NCBI RefSeq assembly: GCF_028369135.1 | Contig: NZ_JAPWHW010000001.1 | Span: 248,001 to 312,000 of the forward strand | DNA from: Roseovarius sp. ZX-A-9 | GTDB lineage: Bacteria; Pseudomonadota; Alphaproteobacteria; Rhodobacterales; Rhodobacteraceae | Direction: 5' to 3' | Length of the DNA: 64,000 bases | Shown: piece after piece, positions 18,251 through 27,400 of the stretch | How the letters are laid out: each line of letters starts with the position of its first letter | Position numbering within the stretch: the first letter of the stretch is position 1 | Made by a program: the position numbers and the translations under genes | Notes under the pieces: model-generated | What the model was told of the DNA's origin: nothing | What the model saw: the letters and a program-made list of their open reading frames with translations, nothing else | Databases searched by the model: none

Positions 18251-18628
18251 TTAGCCTCGGGCACAATCGATGCATTTTGCCGCGGCGGGATCAAGCTCCA
18301 GCCGCGGCAAGGCGATGTCATCGCCGCAATCCTCGCAATAGCCAAATTCACCCTCTTCGATTCGCCTCAGCGCCGCGACGAGCTGGGAACGTTCGACCAT
18401 GCGGCGGGCGTGCGAGGCTTTGGCCATCGCCTGATTCTGCAATGCATCCATCCGGCTGAGCCGCCCGACCGACTGCTGATCGAGTGTGACCGTCGCCTGG
18501 CCCGCAGCGCCAAGATCATCGGCGCTGTCCAGCTCGACCAGCCGGGCGGTGATCCGGTCATGGAATTTTTTTGCGGTCTTTTCATCCATAAACGTGGTGT
18601 ACCCGATCACAGCTTTCGATTTTGCCAT
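18251..18628 (-). CDS. TraR/DksA-type zinc-finger protein
   Basis: Up to 125 residues; ATG at 18589 (MDEKTAKKF) would give 112 and fits the family's usual N-terminus better, though neither start has a clear ribosome site. An N-terminal alpha-helical hairpin (SADDLGAAGQATVTLDQQSVGRLSRMDALQ) precedes a four-cysteine zinc knuckle (GYCEDCGDDI, then AAKCIDCARG). Short DksA relatives bind the secondary channel of RNA polymerase. The acidic tip seen in full DksA is not evident. It is divergent from cysE, and the two share a 47-86 bp promoter region. Confidence 0.85.
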   Translation of the reverse strand: MAKSKAVIGYTTFMDEKTAKKFHDRITARLVELDSADDLGAAGQATVTLDQQSVGRLSRMDALQNQAMAKASHARRMVERSQLVAALRRIEEGEFGYCEDCGDDIALPRLELDPAAAKCIDCARG

Positions 18629-18675
18629 TCATGGCTATCTGTTATATTGGCCCCCGAGCAAAAGGAGTATCCACG

Positions 18676-19482
18676 ATGGCCAAGACCCGCGCAAGCCTGT
18701 CAGAGCTGGACCCGGTCTGGCAACAGATCACTGCAGAAGCAGAAGCTGCGGTCAGAGATGAGCCGTTGCTCGGCGGTCTCGTGCATTCCAGCATATTGCA
18801 CTACAACAACATCGAGTCAGCGCTCGCCTACCGGACTTCGCTCAAACTAGCATCGGTAGAGATGCCTGAACAAATCCTGCGCGAAATCTGCGACTGGGCG
18901 TATCGGTCCGACCCCGGGCTGGCGCTGTCGGCCCGCGCCGATATCGTCGCGGTGAATGACCGCGATCCGGCGTGTGACCGTTTCATTCAGCCGATGCTGT
19001 TCTTCAAGGGGTTTCAGGCCATCCAGGCCCACCGTGTGGCGAACTGGCTGTGGCGCGAGGGGCGCCACGACATGGCGCGGTTTTTCCAGATGCGTGCGTC
19101 CGAAGTGTTTGGCGTCGACATTCACCCCGCCGCGACAATCGGCAAGGGGATCATGATCGACCACGCGCATTCCATCGTGATCGGCGAAACCGCCGTGGTC
19201 GGCGACAACGTGTCGATGTTGCATTCCGTGACACTGGGTGGGACCGGCAAGGAAGAAGAGGACCGCCACCCCAAGATCGGCAATGGCGTGCTGATCGGTG
19301 CCGGGGCCAAGGTGCTGGGCAATATCAAGATCGGTCATTGCAGCCGAATCGCCGCAGGATCCGTCGTGCTGGAAGAAGTGCCCCCCTGCAAAACGGTCGC
19401 CGGCGTACCCGCCAAGATTGTTGGCGAGGCCGGTTGCGATCAGCCTTCTGTTTCGATGAACCAGTTGCTCGGTGTGCGCTGA
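18676..19482 (+). CDS. cysE: Serine O-acetyltransferase
   Basis: 268 residues from ATG 18676, preceded by AAGGAG. The N-terminal helical domain contains DP.......S..AYR and LEQILREICDWAYRSDPGL-type segments; the C-terminal left-handed beta-helix has hexapeptide repeats with GKGIMIDHAHSIVIGETAVV (catalytic His) and TLGGTGKE, ending in AGVPAKIVG. It makes O-acetylserine for cysteine synthesis. In Rhodobacteraceae cysE commonly flanks the 3' end of the GTA cluster, and this supports reading 14882-18207 as a collapsed GTA locus. Confidence 0.95.
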   Translation: MAKTRASLSELDPVWQQITAEAEAAVRDEPLLGGLVHSSILHYNNIESALAYRTSLKLASVEMPEQILREICDWAYRSDPGLALSARADIVAVNDRDPACDRFIQPMLFFKGFQAIQAHRVANWLWREGRHDMARFFQMRASEVFGVDIHPAATIGKGIMIDHAHSIVIGETAVVGDNVSMLHSVTLGGTGKEEEDRHPKIGNGVLIGAGAKVLGNIKIGHCSRIAAGSVVLEEVPPCKTVAGVPAKIVGEAGCDQPSVSMNQLLGVR

Positions 19483-19592
19483 GCGCTATTCGCTCGACGG
19501 ATATGGATGCCATCACACTGGAATTGACGGTGCCGGCTCCCCCGGCGGTCTGAATCAGGCCGCCGGACAGGCAACATGAAACACGGGCGCCT

Positions 19593-19925
19593 TCAGGCCA
19601 GCTGGTCGTAGGCCTCCAGCGCCTTGGCTCCATACATGTAAGCCGGGCCGCCCCCCATCATCATGCACACACCGATGGTTTCGGCCACCTCATCACGGGT
19701 GGCCCCAGCGGCGATTGCAGCCTTCACATGGAAGCCGATGCAATCCATGCATTGCTTGACAATCCCGATGGCCAGCGCTTGAAGCTCTTTGTCCTTCACT
19801 GACAGCGCGCCGTCCTTCAGTGTGGCTTGGTGCAAGGCGCTGAACCCCTTGGCGGCGGACGCGTGTGATTCACGCAGCTTTTCCAGATTATTGTTCGATT
19901 CTCCGAGTGCGGCTTTCCAGTCCAT
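19593..19925 (-). CDS. Carboxymuconolactone decarboxylase/AhpD-like protein
   Basis: 110 residues from ATG 19925; an AGGAG sits 7 bp upstream. An all-helical CMD fold is shown by DKELQALAIGIVKQCMDCIGFHVKAAIAAGATRDEVAE, with the CxxC (CMDC) plus His six residues on that marks AhpD-type peroxidase partners. It then ends in MMMGGGPAYMYG. Such proteins reduce hydroperoxides or partner peroxiredoxins; a specific partner is not visible. It stands alone, 134 bp downstream of the pdh operon. Confidence 0.88.
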   Translation of the reverse strand: MDWKAALGESNNNLEKLRESHASAAKGFSALHQATLKDGALSVKDKELQALAIGIVKQCMDCIGFHVKAAIAAGATRDEVAETIGVCMMMGGGPAYMYGAKALEAYDQLA

Positions 19926-20058
19926 TGTCATCTCCTGCTCTTGATGCCCGTACATCTAAGGCCCGTTGGGATGAGCAACATTGCGGTAGATCAAGCAATC
20001 AGAGATCTGACGCAGCGGCAGACAGGCCGCAGCGTCAGTTTGCAGGAAATGGATGCGA

Positions 20059-21360
20059 TTACGCCAGCATCACCATCGGGTTTTCCAGGTTGTCCACGAT
20101 ATGATTCAACAGGTTCGCACCAAGCGCCCCGTCGATCACCCGGTGATCCACGCTGAGCGTGACCGACATGACAGTGGCCACAGCCAGCTCGCCATCCTTG
20201 CCCACCACCGGCTTTTTCACCCCCGCCCCTACGGCCAGGATCGCGCCATGCGGCGGGTTGATCACAGCGTCAAAATTGTCGATCCCGAACATCCCGAGGT
20301 TAGAAATCGCAAAACTGCCGCCCTGATATTCGTTCGGTGCCAGCTTGCGGTCACGGGCGCGCCCGGCAAGGTCTTTCATCTCGGCCGACAGGGCAGAGAG
20401 TGATTTCATCTCGGCGTCTTTCAGAACCGGCGTGAACAATCCGCCTTCGATGGCAACGGCCACCGCGACATCGGATGCTTTCATCTGCAGCACGCGGTCG
20501 CCCGCCCAGACCGCATTGGCCGCAGGTACGGACTGGAGTGCGAGCGCACAAGCCTTGATGATGAAATCATTCACGCTGAGCTTGACCCCGCGCGGCTCGA
20601 GCTGCTGATTCAACTCGCTGCGGAATTTCAACAACGCATCGAGGCGGATATCGCGGCGCAGGTAGAAATGCGGCACGGTTTGCTTGGCCTCGGTGAGGCG
20701 CGCGGCGATCGTCTTGCGCATCCCGTCGAGCTTGATCTCGGTATATTCGCGGCCTTCGTACATTGCGGCCACGGTGCTGGCGCTGGGGCCTGCGGACACC
20801 ACCTGCCCTTGCGCGGGCTTTGGTGCGGCACTCTCGGCAGGTTGCGCGGAGCTGCCGGGGCTGGCCGCCTCGACATCTGCCTTGACGATCCGCCCGTGCG
20901 GGCCAGAGCCGGTGACCTGGCTCAGGTCCACTCCCTTGTCTGCAGCGATCCGGCGGGCCAGCGGCGACGCGAAAATGCGCTCGCCAGCTTCGGTTTTCGG
21001 CGCGGCGGGCACCTCGGCTGCCTTTTGCGGCGCCTTCTCGGATTTCTCCGGTTTCGGAGCGTCCTGTTCTGGCGACGCGGCAGAGGCACTGTCGCTGCCG
21101 ATGTCGTCCGCGCTTTCGCCGTCCTCCAGCAGCACGGCAATGGGCGCGTTCACTTTCACCCCTTCGGTGCCTTCAGCGACCAGCAGCTTGCCGATCACCC
21201 CTTCATCGACCGCCTCGAACTCCATCGTGGCCTTGTCGGTCTCGATCTCGGCCAGCAGATCACCGGCGGCAACGCTGTCGCCCTCCTTGACCAGCCATTT
21301 TGCCAGCGTGCCCTCTTCCATCGTGGGGCTCAGGGCGGGCATCAGGATTTCTGTCGGCAT
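20059..21360 (-). CDS. pdhC: Pyruvate dehydrogenase E2, dihydrolipoyl acetyltransferase
   Basis: 433 residues from ATG 21360. One lipoyl domain (1-80) has the acceptor Lys43 in [11 protein letters not shown] Pro/Ala/Lys linker precedes the peripheral-subunit-binding domain (about 129-163, [28 protein letters not shown]). The catalytic acetyltransferase domain (about 205-433) ends with the active-site [14 protein letters not shown]. It transfers acetyl from lipoyl to CoA within the pyruvate dehydrogenase complex. It is the last gene of the operon and starts 1 bp after the stop of the DUF5076-like gene. Confidence 0.96.
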   Translation of the reverse strand: MPTEILMPALSPTMEEGTLAKWLVKEGDSVAAGDLLAEIETDKATMEFEAVDEGVIGKLLVAEGTEGVKVNAPIAVLLEDGESADDIGSDSASAASPEQDAPKPEKSEKAPQKAAEVPAAPKTEAGERIFASPLARRIAADKGVDLSQVTGSGPHGRIVKADVEAASPGSSAQPAESAAPKPAQGQVVSAGPSASTVAAMYEGREYTEIKLDGMRKTIAARLTEAKQTVPHFYLRRDIRLDALLKFRSELNQQLEPRGVKLSVNDFIIKACALALQSVPAANAVWAGDRVLQMKASDVAVAVAIEGGLFTPVLKDAEMKSLSALSAEMKDLAGRARDRKLAPNEYQGGSFAISNLGMFGIDNFDAVINPPHGAILAVGAGVKKPVVGKDGELAVATVMSVTLSVDHRVIDGALGANLLNHIVDNLENPMVMLA

Positions 21361-21361
21361 C

Positions 21362-21622
21362 TTAATGATCCTCAATCAGGGTAATTTCGTCAAATGGCGG
21401 CCTCGGTCGCCGCACACCGCGCGCAAGCGCCGTGATCGCGGCTTCGATCCGGGTCTTGTTCGCGGCAATCCAGACATAGGCGGTCTGGTGCGAGGGCCGC
21501 GACCCCAGCGTCATGCAGGACGCAGCCAGGCGCTCTGGAACAAGGGCCGCAACCTCGCGTCCGTCAACGCCCAGCGTGACGCGGTAGCTTTCCGTCGCGA
21601 TGTCGCGGCCCTTGATCTCCAT
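21362..21622 (-). CDS. DUF5076-like small protein in the pdh operon
   Basis: 86 residues, acidic C-terminus. The sequence ([47 protein letters not shown]) matches the short DUF5076-type proteins found in pyruvate dehydrogenase operons of Rhodobacteraceae. No function is established. It is squeezed between pdhB (8-bp gap) and pdhC (1-bp gap), so it must be co-expressed and may be an accessory or assembly factor of the complex (inference). Confidence 0.8.
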   Translation of the reverse strand: MEIKGRDIATESYRVTLGVDGREVAALVPERLAASCMTLGSRPSHQTAYVWIAANKTRIEAAITALARGVRRPRPPFDEITLIEDH

Positions 21623-21630
21623 CTCTTGCG

Positions 21631-23004
21631 TTACCGGTAGGTTACTTTGCGCACCGTCTCGATCACTTCTTGGGTCGAGGTCAGCGCCAGTTTCTCAAGG
21701 TTGGCGGCGTAGGGCATCGGCACGTCCTTGCCCGTGCAACTAAGCACCGGTGCATCAAGGTAATCGAACGCACGCTCCATGATAACCGCTGAAAGGTGGT
21801 TGCCGATGGCTCCCACCGGCCAGCCTTCTTCGACCGTCACGCAGCGGTTGGTTTTCATCACGCTTGCCAGCACCGTGTCATAATCCAGAGGGCGCAGGGT
21901 GCGCAGGTCGATCACCTCGGCCTCGATCCCGTCCTCGGCCAGCTTTTCGGCAGCTTCCAGCGCGTAGGTCATGCCGATGCCAAAGCTGACGATGGTCACG
22001 TCGCTACCCTCGCGCCAGATGCGCGCCTTGCCGAAGGGGACGGTGAAATCATCCAGCACGGGCACGTCAAAGCTGCGCCCGTAGAGGATTTCGTTTTCCA
22101 GGAAGACCACCGGGTTGGGGTCACGAATCGCGGATTTCAGCAGGCCCTTGGCGTCGGACGCCGAATAGGGCTGCACCACTTTCAGCCCCGGGATCTGCGC
22201 ATACCATGCGGCAAAATCCTGACTGTGCTGCGCGCCCACACGCGCCGCCGCGCCATTGGGACCACGGAACACGATGGGACAACCCATCTGACCGCCTGAC
22301 ATATAGAGCGTCTTGGCTGCGGAGTTGATGATCTGGTCGATCGCCTGCATGGCAAAGTTCCAGGTCATGAATTCGACGATGGGCCGCAGCCCGCCAAAAG
22401 CCGCACCAACACCGATCCCGGCAAAGCCATGTTCGGTGATCGGCGTGTCGATGACGCGCTTGGCGCCGAATTCATCCAGCAGCCCTTGCGTGATCTTGTA
22501 GGCACCCTGATATTCGGCCACCTCCTCGCCCATGATGAACACATCACCGTCGCGGCGCATTTCCTCGGCCATGGCGGTGTTGAGCGCATCACGCACGGTC
22601 TGCTTCTTGGTCTCGGTGCCTTCGGGCCAGTCGGGGCTGCGGTCAGGCTGAGGTGCGGCAGCCTTGGCCGGAGCAGCCTTGGGCGCTTCGGCTTTGGGCG
22701 CCTCTGTCGATTCCGTTTTCGGCGCATCGACCTTCGTGGCTGCGATATCGTCCGCGCTTTCGCCGTCCTCCAGAAGGACAGCAATGGCCGTGTTGACCTT
22801 GACGGCCTCGGTACCCTCGGCGATCAGGATCTTCCCGATCACGCCTTCGTCCACCGCCTCGAACTCCATCGTCGCCTTGTCGGTCTCGATCTCGGCGATG
22901 ATGTCACCAGAGCTGACGGTATCGCCTTCCTTGACCAGCCATTTGGCCAATGTTCCCTCTTCCATCGTCGGGCTGAGGGCGGGCATGAGAATTTCTGTAG
23001 GCAT
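21631..23004 (-). CDS. pdhB: Pyruvate dehydrogenase E1 beta with N-terminal lipoyl domain
   Basis: 457 residues, longer than the usual 330 because a full lipoyl domain (1-80, acceptor Lys43 in [10 protein letters not shown]) and an Ala/Pro/Lys linker (about 85-130) precede the E1 beta body. The body starts at [35 protein letters not shown] and has the conserved [20 protein letters not shown] loop. The first 80 residues are almost identical to the lipoyl domain of PdhC, so a duplication or gene conversion within the operon is likely. E1 beta-lipoyl fusions are known in alphaproteobacteria. It decarboxylates pyruvate with PdhA. Confidence 0.96.
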   Translation of the reverse strand: MPTEILMPALSPTMEEGTLAKWLVKEGDTVSSGDIIAEIETDKATMEFEAVDEGVIGKILIAEGTEAVKVNTAIAVLLEDGESADDIAATKVDAPKTESTEAPKAEAPKAAPAKAAAPQPDRSPDWPEGTETKKQTVRDALNTAMAEEMRRDGDVFIMGEEVAEYQGAYKITQGLLDEFGAKRVIDTPITEHGFAGIGVGAAFGGLRPIVEFMTWNFAMQAIDQIINSAAKTLYMSGGQMGCPIVFRGPNGAAARVGAQHSQDFAAWYAQIPGLKVVQPYSASDAKGLLKSAIRDPNPVVFLENEILYGRSFDVPVLDDFTVPFGKARIWREGSDVTIVSFGIGMTYALEAAEKLAEDGIEAEVIDLRTLRPLDYDTVLASVMKTNRCVTVEEGWPVGAIGNHLSAVIMERAFDYLDAPVLSCTGKDVPMPYAANLEKLALTSTQEVIETVRKVTYR

Positions 23005-23016
23005 ACTCTTTCCTCC

Positions 23017-24027
23017 TCAGGCGTGCTGCGGCGCAAGATCAGTGTAAATATCGGTCCAAAGCTCCTCGACCGCCGGTTCGGGGCTTTCCTTGGCGAATTC
23101 GGCAGAGGCATTCACGATCTTCTTGATCTGCTTGTCGATCTCTTTCAGGTCGTCCTCCGTGGCGTGCTTGCCGGTCAGCAGCAACGAGCGCACATGTTCG
23201 ATCGCGTCTTTTTCCTCGCGCATTTTCTGCACTTCCTCGCGGGTCCGGTATTTGGCCGGGTCAGACATCGAATGCCCCCTGTAACGGTATGTCCGAATTT
23301 CCAGGATGTAGGGGCCATCGCCTGCGCGGCAGTGCGCGACGGCCTTTTTCCCGGCATCCCGGACCGCCAGCACATCCATGCCATCCACGATCTCGCCGGG
23401 GATGCCGAACGCCTCGCCTCGGGTATAAAGATCAGGCGTGGAGGTCGATCGCTTCTGCGAGGTGCCCATCGCATACTGGTTATTCTCGATCACGAAGATC
23501 ACCGGCAGCGCCCAGAGCGCCGCCATGTTGAACGTCTCGTAAACTTGGCCCTGATTGGCTGCGCCATCGCCGAAATAGGTGAAGGTCACGCGATCATTGC
23601 CGCGATACTTGTCGGAAAAGGCCAGCCCAGCGCCCAGCGGCACGTTCGCCCCCACGATGCCGTGCCCGCCATAGAAATGCTTCTCGGTCGAGAACATGTG
23701 CATCGACCCGCCCTTGCCCCGACTATAGCCGCCCTCGCGCCCGGTCAGTTCGGCCATGACGCCGTTGGGATCCATCCCGCAGGCCAGCATATGACCGTGG
23801 TCGCGGTAGGTGGTGATGCGCTTGTCACCCTCCTCTGCCGCGGCTTCGAGCCCAACAACAACGGCCTCCTGCCCGATATAAAGATGACAAAAGCCACCGA
23901 TCAGACCCATGCCGTAGAGCTGACCGGCCTTTTCTTCGAATCGGCGGATCAGCAGCATATCGTGGTAATAGGCTTTCAGCTCATCCGCAGAAGCGTTTGA
24001 TTTGGCGCTGGATTTCTTGGCAGCCAT
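23017..24027 (-). CDS. pdhA: Pyruvate dehydrogenase E1 alpha
   Basis: 336 residues, full length. The thiamine diphosphate motif is seen as GDGAANQGQVYETFNMAALWALPVIFVIENN. The phosphorylation-loop equivalent TYRYRGHSMSDPAKYR follows. An N-terminal Lys/Ser/Ala tail (MAAKKSSAKSNAS) is typical of Rhodobacteraceae. It begins the pdhA-pdhB-DUF5076-pdhC operon, with AAGGAG 12 bp upstream of ATG and an inverted repeat 37 bp upstream that may be an operator. Confidence 0.96.
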   Translation of the reverse strand: MAAKKSSAKSNASADELKAYYHDMLLIRRFEEKAGQLYGMGLIGGFCHLYIGQEAVVVGLEAAAEEGDKRITTYRDHGHMLACGMDPNGVMAELTGREGGYSRGKGGSMHMFSTEKHFYGGHGIVGANVPLGAGLAFSDKYRGNDRVTFTYFGDGAANQGQVYETFNMAALWALPVIFVIENNQYAMGTSQKRSTSTPDLYTRGEAFGIPGEIVDGMDVLAVRDAGKKAVAHCRAGDGPYILEIRTYRYRGHSMSDPAKYRTREEVQKMREEKDAIEHVRSLLLTGKHATEDDLKEIDKQIKKIVNASAEFAKESPEPAVEELWTDIYTDLAPQHA

Positions 24028-24063
24028 AGGAAAGCGACTCCTTTTTGCATGCGTCTAGAGGCG

Positions 24064-24083
24064 ATAGTTTAGCATTAAACTAT
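24064..24083. promoter_or_regulatory. Inverted repeat in the pdhA promoter region (candidate operator)
   Basis: ATAGTTTA, four bases (gcat), TAAACTAT: a perfect 8-4-8 palindrome 37 bp upstream of the pdhA start and the only AT-rich patch nearby. Its position suits a repressor or activator site controlling pyruvate dehydrogenase. No regulator is identified. Confidence 0.45.
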
Positions 24084-24173
24084 ATCATACAACCTCTGGG
24101 CGGTTCTGGCGAGAGTCAATTTTGCATGTCGCCAAGAATACCCGCTCCCGGCTTATCGGAACACAGGCTTCGC

Positions 24174-24203
24174 AAAAAAATGGCCCCGGCGATAACCGGG
24201 GCC
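24174..24203 (-). terminator. Rho-independent terminator of the response regulator gene
   Basis: On the minus strand a stem of GGCCCCGG/CCGGGGCC with a six-base loop is followed by seven T. It lies 57 bp after the stop of the gene at 24261-24947. Confidence 0.88.
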
Positions 24204-24260
24204 TTTCAAACTGGAATGCGCAAAATTCGGACCCGCTTGTGCTGGTCGAACTACAAGCGG

Positions 24261-24947
24261 TCAGGCCAGCAAACGGTAGCCGCCACTTTCCGTCACCAGC
24301 AGACGCGCATTCGAAGGATCAGGCTCGATCTTCTGGCGCAAGCGATAGATATGCGTCTCGAGCGTGTGGGTCGTCACGCCGGCATTGTAGCCCCAGACCT
24401 CATGCAGCAACACGTCCCGTGCCACGACGCCGTCGGTCGAGCGATAGAGGAATTTGAGGATATTCGTCTCTTTCTCTGTCAGCCGCACCTTGCGATCATC
24501 CTCGTCGATCAGCATCTTCATCGCGGGTTTGAACGTGTATGGCCCAAGCTGGAACACCGCATCCTCGGACTGTTCATGCTGGCGCAACTGCGCTCGAATA
24601 CGGGCCAGAAGCACCGGAAACTTGAACGGTTTGGTCACGTAGTCATTCGCGCCGGCGTCAAGGCCGAGGATGGTATCGGCGTCTCCGTCATGACCCGTCA
24701 GCATCACGATGGGCGATTTCACGCCCTGTTTGCGCATCAGGCGGCACAGTTCGCGCCCGTCCGTGTCAGGCAACCCCACATCGAGGATCACCAGATCATA
24801 GATCGCGTCCTTGGCGTGAGCCATCGCTTCGGCGCCGTTGCCCGCCTCGTAGACATCGAAATCCTCGGTCATGATCAACTGTTCGCTGAGCGCCTCGCGC
24901 AGGTCCTCGTCATCGTCGACCAGCAGAATTTTCTTGAGCTGTGCCAT
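24261..24947 (-). CDS. OmpR/PhoB-family response regulator (CenR-like)
   Basis: 228 residues. The receiver domain (1-120) has the acidic pair DDDED, phospho-acceptor Asp in LVILDVGLPD (about residue 55), Thr in MLTGHD and Lys in VTKPF. The winged-helix effector domain (about 130-228) has TEKETNILKFLYRS and THTLETHIYRLRQKIE, ending in GGYRLL. No kinase is adjacent. The sequence resembles the essential envelope regulator CenR of alphaproteobacteria, from memory only, so no symbol is assigned. It is divergent from ribA, with a 160-bp promoter region. Confidence 0.9.
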   Translation of the reverse strand: MAQLKKILLVDDDEDLREALSEQLIMTEDFDVYEAGNGAEAMAHAKDAIYDLVILDVGLPDTDGRELCRLMRKQGVKSPIVMLTGHDGDADTILGLDAGANDYVTKPFKFPVLLARIRAQLRQHEQSEDAVFQLGPYTFKPAMKMLIDEDDRKVRLTEKETNILKFLYRSTDGVVARDVLLHEVWGYNAGVTTHTLETHIYRLRQKIEPDPSNARLLVTESGGYRLLA

Positions 24948-25107
24948 AAATTATCCTCATCTCGTTTTACTACACTTGCGTCGCAGGCGGCCGCCCGGCA
25001 AGGGGTGCAACACTCAGATCACGCCCAAGTGTTGCAAGCAGAGGGTTTGTTTCATTTTGTTTCAAAAAGCCTTAGATGGGTCGAAGCCCACCACCTCAGG
25101 ACCGACC

Positions 25108-26199
25108 ATGAGCCTCTCGCCCGATCTGACCGACCTTCTGGCCCGCGCCCGCGCCGACCTACGCATGGGGGTGCCCGTGGTGCTGTCAGGCGATACGGGC
25201 GGCGCTGTGATGCTGGCGGCCGAAACCACCAACGCGGCGCGCCTCGACGGGTTGCGCGCGCTGGGTAGCACGCCGGTGTTGACAGTAACCGCGCGCCGGG
25301 CCGAAACGCTGAAGGCGCGCGTATATGACGGGTCGCTCGCGCGGATCGTGGTGCCGCAGGATGCGGGCATCGACTGGCTGCACGCCGTGGCCGATCCGAA
25401 GGACGACTTGCGCACCCCGATGAAAGGCCCGTTCCTGTCGGAGCGTGGTGGCGATACGGAATTGCATGCACTGGCTCTCACTCTGGTGAAATCTGCACGC
25501 CTGCTGCCTGCCGCTCTTCTGGCCGATGTGCCCGACGCCGCAGCTTTCGCCAAGAAGACCGGTCTGACATGCCTGCCCGCTGCTCCCAGTCGGCGCGCGC
25601 TGGAGGCTGGCAGCCCGCTTCATGCGGTCGTACACGCCCGCCTGCCCCTGTCGGTGTCCGAGGCCGGACGGTTGCACGTCTTTCGCCCCGAAGATGGCGG
25701 TGAAGAGCACTACGCGGTTGAAATCGGTCAGCCCGATCGCGCCGCGCCGGTTCTGGCACGGCTTCATTCGGCCTGCTTTACCGGTGATCTTCTGGGCAGC
25801 CTGAAATGCGACTGCGGCCCTCAGCTACGTTCGGCCCTGGCCCAGATGGGTGCGGCGGGCGCAGGTGTCCTGCTCTACCTCAATCAAGAGGGGCGCGGTA
25901 TCGGGCTGGCGAACAAGATGCGCGCCTATTCGCTTCAGGATCAGGGTTTTGACACTGTTGAGGCCAATCATCGCCTCGGGTTCGAGGATGACGAGCGGGA
26001 TTTTCGCATCGGCGCGGGCATCCTGTCGCAGATGGGGTTCGATCAGGTACGGTTGTTGACGAACAACCCCGCCAAGATCGAGATGATGCAGCGTTGCGGC
26101 ATCGACGTGACCGAACGTGTACCGCTCATGGTTGGCGAAACGAAACAGAATCGCGCCTATCTGGCCACCAAGGCCGCGAAATCGGGCCACATGTTCTAG
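25108..26199 (+). CDS. ribA: GTP cyclohydrolase II with N-terminal extension
   Basis: 363 residues from ATG 25108 (CAGGACC upstream). The C-terminal half (about 205-363) is a complete GTP cyclohydrolase II: HSACFTGDLLGSLKCDCGPQ gives the three zinc cysteines, followed by LNQEGRGIGLANKMRAYSLQDQG and LLTNNPAKIEMM. It starts riboflavin synthesis from GTP. The first 200 residues are not found in the 196-residue E. coli enzyme; they look like a degenerate RibB-type domain, as in other Rhodobacterales. The stop overlaps the convergent amidotransferase gene by 4 bp. Confidence 0.93.
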   Translation: MSLSPDLTDLLARARADLRMGVPVVLSGDTGGAVMLAAETTNAARLDGLRALGSTPVLTVTARRAETLKARVYDGSLARIVVPQDAGIDWLHAVADPKDDLRTPMKGPFLSERGGDTELHALALTLVKSARLLPAALLADVPDAAAFAKKTGLTCLPAAPSRRALEAGSPLHAVVHARLPLSVSEAGRLHVFRPEDGGEEHYAVEIGQPDRAAPVLARLHSACFTGDLLGSLKCDCGPQLRSALAQMGAAGAGVLLYLNQEGRGIGLANKMRAYSLQDQGFDTVEANHRLGFEDDERDFRIGAGILSQMGFDQVRLLTNNPAKIEMMQRCGIDVTERVPLMVGETKQNRAYLATKAAKSGHMF

Positions 26200-26936
26200 C
26201 GCGCGTACCGCTTGACGAAATTCCGCAGCACCTTTTCCGGCGCGTGAACATCTGCCGCACGGGCCATCGCAGCCATCGTTTCGGCCTCTTCGGGCGGGAA
26301 ATAGCCTCGATGCTTATAGACGCCAATCCGCGTCACGAACCCTTCGGAATCCGCTTCGGGGTGGAATTGCGTTGCGTAAACATTCTCTCGGTAACGCACC
26401 ATCTGGTAAGGGCACGGGTCCGAACGGATCAGTTGCACGCAGCCCTCCGGCAGCGCCTGCAATGCCTCCTTGTGTCCGACAAAGGCATCAAAGCGTTCGG
26501 GCAACCCCATCAACAGCGGATCGGCGCGGCCCTCTGTCGTAACCTCGCAATGGCTGGTGCCGACTGGTTCGCCAAACGCCGCCTTGCTCACATCGCCGCC
26601 CAGATGCTTGCCCAGTATCCCGATGCCGTAACAGCATCCAAGATAGGGGAAATCGCGGCTGGTGATCTGCGGCATGATCGACAATACGGCGGCTTCGATC
26701 CGTGCCTCGGCCTCGGATTTTTCCTCGGGCGCGTCGCTGACACATCCCGGCCCGCCGCCGACGATCACGCCACTCAGTTCGTCCAGATCGATGTCCGTCG
26801 GCAAAGGCGTCTGGTCCAACCGCACCCGCCGCACCTGATCGGCGGTCAACCCGCCCTTGCGCAGGATCGCCGCGAACTCGTCATCCGACGCCTCGGTTTC
26901 AGGCCGCAACTGCAGGATCAGAAATGGTCTGGCCAC
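26196..26936 (-). CDS. Class I glutamine amidotransferase (GMP synthase-like)
   Basis: 246 residues starting at GTG 26936, chosen because GGAGGG lies 7 bp upstream. The triad is visible: nucleophile Cys in YLGCCYGIGILG, and His/Glu in QFHPEAD. SGVIVGGGPGCVSD is the oxyanion strand region. Free-standing class I domains of this kind release ammonia for an unnamed partner or hydrolyse gamma-glutamyl compounds. No partner enzyme is adjacent. It is convergent with ribA. Confidence 0.88.
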   Translation of the reverse strand: MARPFLILQLRPETEASDDEFAAILRKGGLTADQVRRVRLDQTPLPTDIDLDELSGVIVGGGPGCVSDAPEEKSEAEARIEAAVLSIMPQITSRDFPYLGCCYGIGILGKHLGGDVSKAAFGEPVGTSHCEVTTEGRADPLLMGLPERFDAFVGHKEALQALPEGCVQLIRSDPCPYQMVRYRENVYATQFHPEADSEGFVTRIGVYKHRGYFPPEEAETMAAMARAADVHAPEKVLRNFVKRYAR

Positions 26937-27144
26937 GCTGGGGCCCTCCAATGAGATACCCTGCCTGCCTGCCGCAGGACACATGCGACGTCAAGCGGGA
27001 CAAATGGCTTTCTTCTTTGCCGAAATACTCGTTTTCGCCCACCGCGACAGATGGCGCGCCGCTTGACCCTGCGCATATATCGCATAAGTCTACCGGCCAG
27101 CCCGGGATATTCCCGACACCGCCACAAACCGACAAGGAAACCCC

Positions 27145-27387
27145 ATGACCCAACGCCTGCACCTCGTCTTCGGCGGCGAACTGATCGACCCCACACGCAA
27201 CGTTTTCAAGAATGTCGACGATCTGCACATCGTTGGCATCTTTCCCAATTACGCCTCTGCCTATGACGCCTGGAAGAACGAAGCACAGCGCACCGTGGAC
27301 AACGCCCACATGCGCTATTTCATCGCGCATCTGCACAAGCTGCGGGACGAAGAGAGCGCCGCATCGCCGACCGAAGAACTGGGCTAG
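27145..27387 (+). CDS. DUF4170 family protein
   Basis: 80 residues, preceded by AAGGA. The sequence MTQRLHLVFGGELIDPTRNVF, then GIFPNYASAYDAWKNEAQRTVDNAHMRYFIAHLHKL, is the DUF4170 signature. These short proteins of unknown role are found beside kdtA in Rhodobacteraceae, as here (13-bp gap), so a link with lipopolysaccharide synthesis is probable but untested. Confidence 0.88.
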   Translation: MTQRLHLVFGGELIDPTRNVFKNVDDLHIVGIFPNYASAYDAWKNEAQRTVDNAHMRYFIAHLHKLRDEESAASPTEELG

Positions 27388-27400
27388 AGGCATCGCGCGG

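Noticed and set aside
22429..24000. A 523-codon plus-strand frame across pdhA and pdhB
   Set aside because: It spans two well-identified minus-strand genes and the gap between them.
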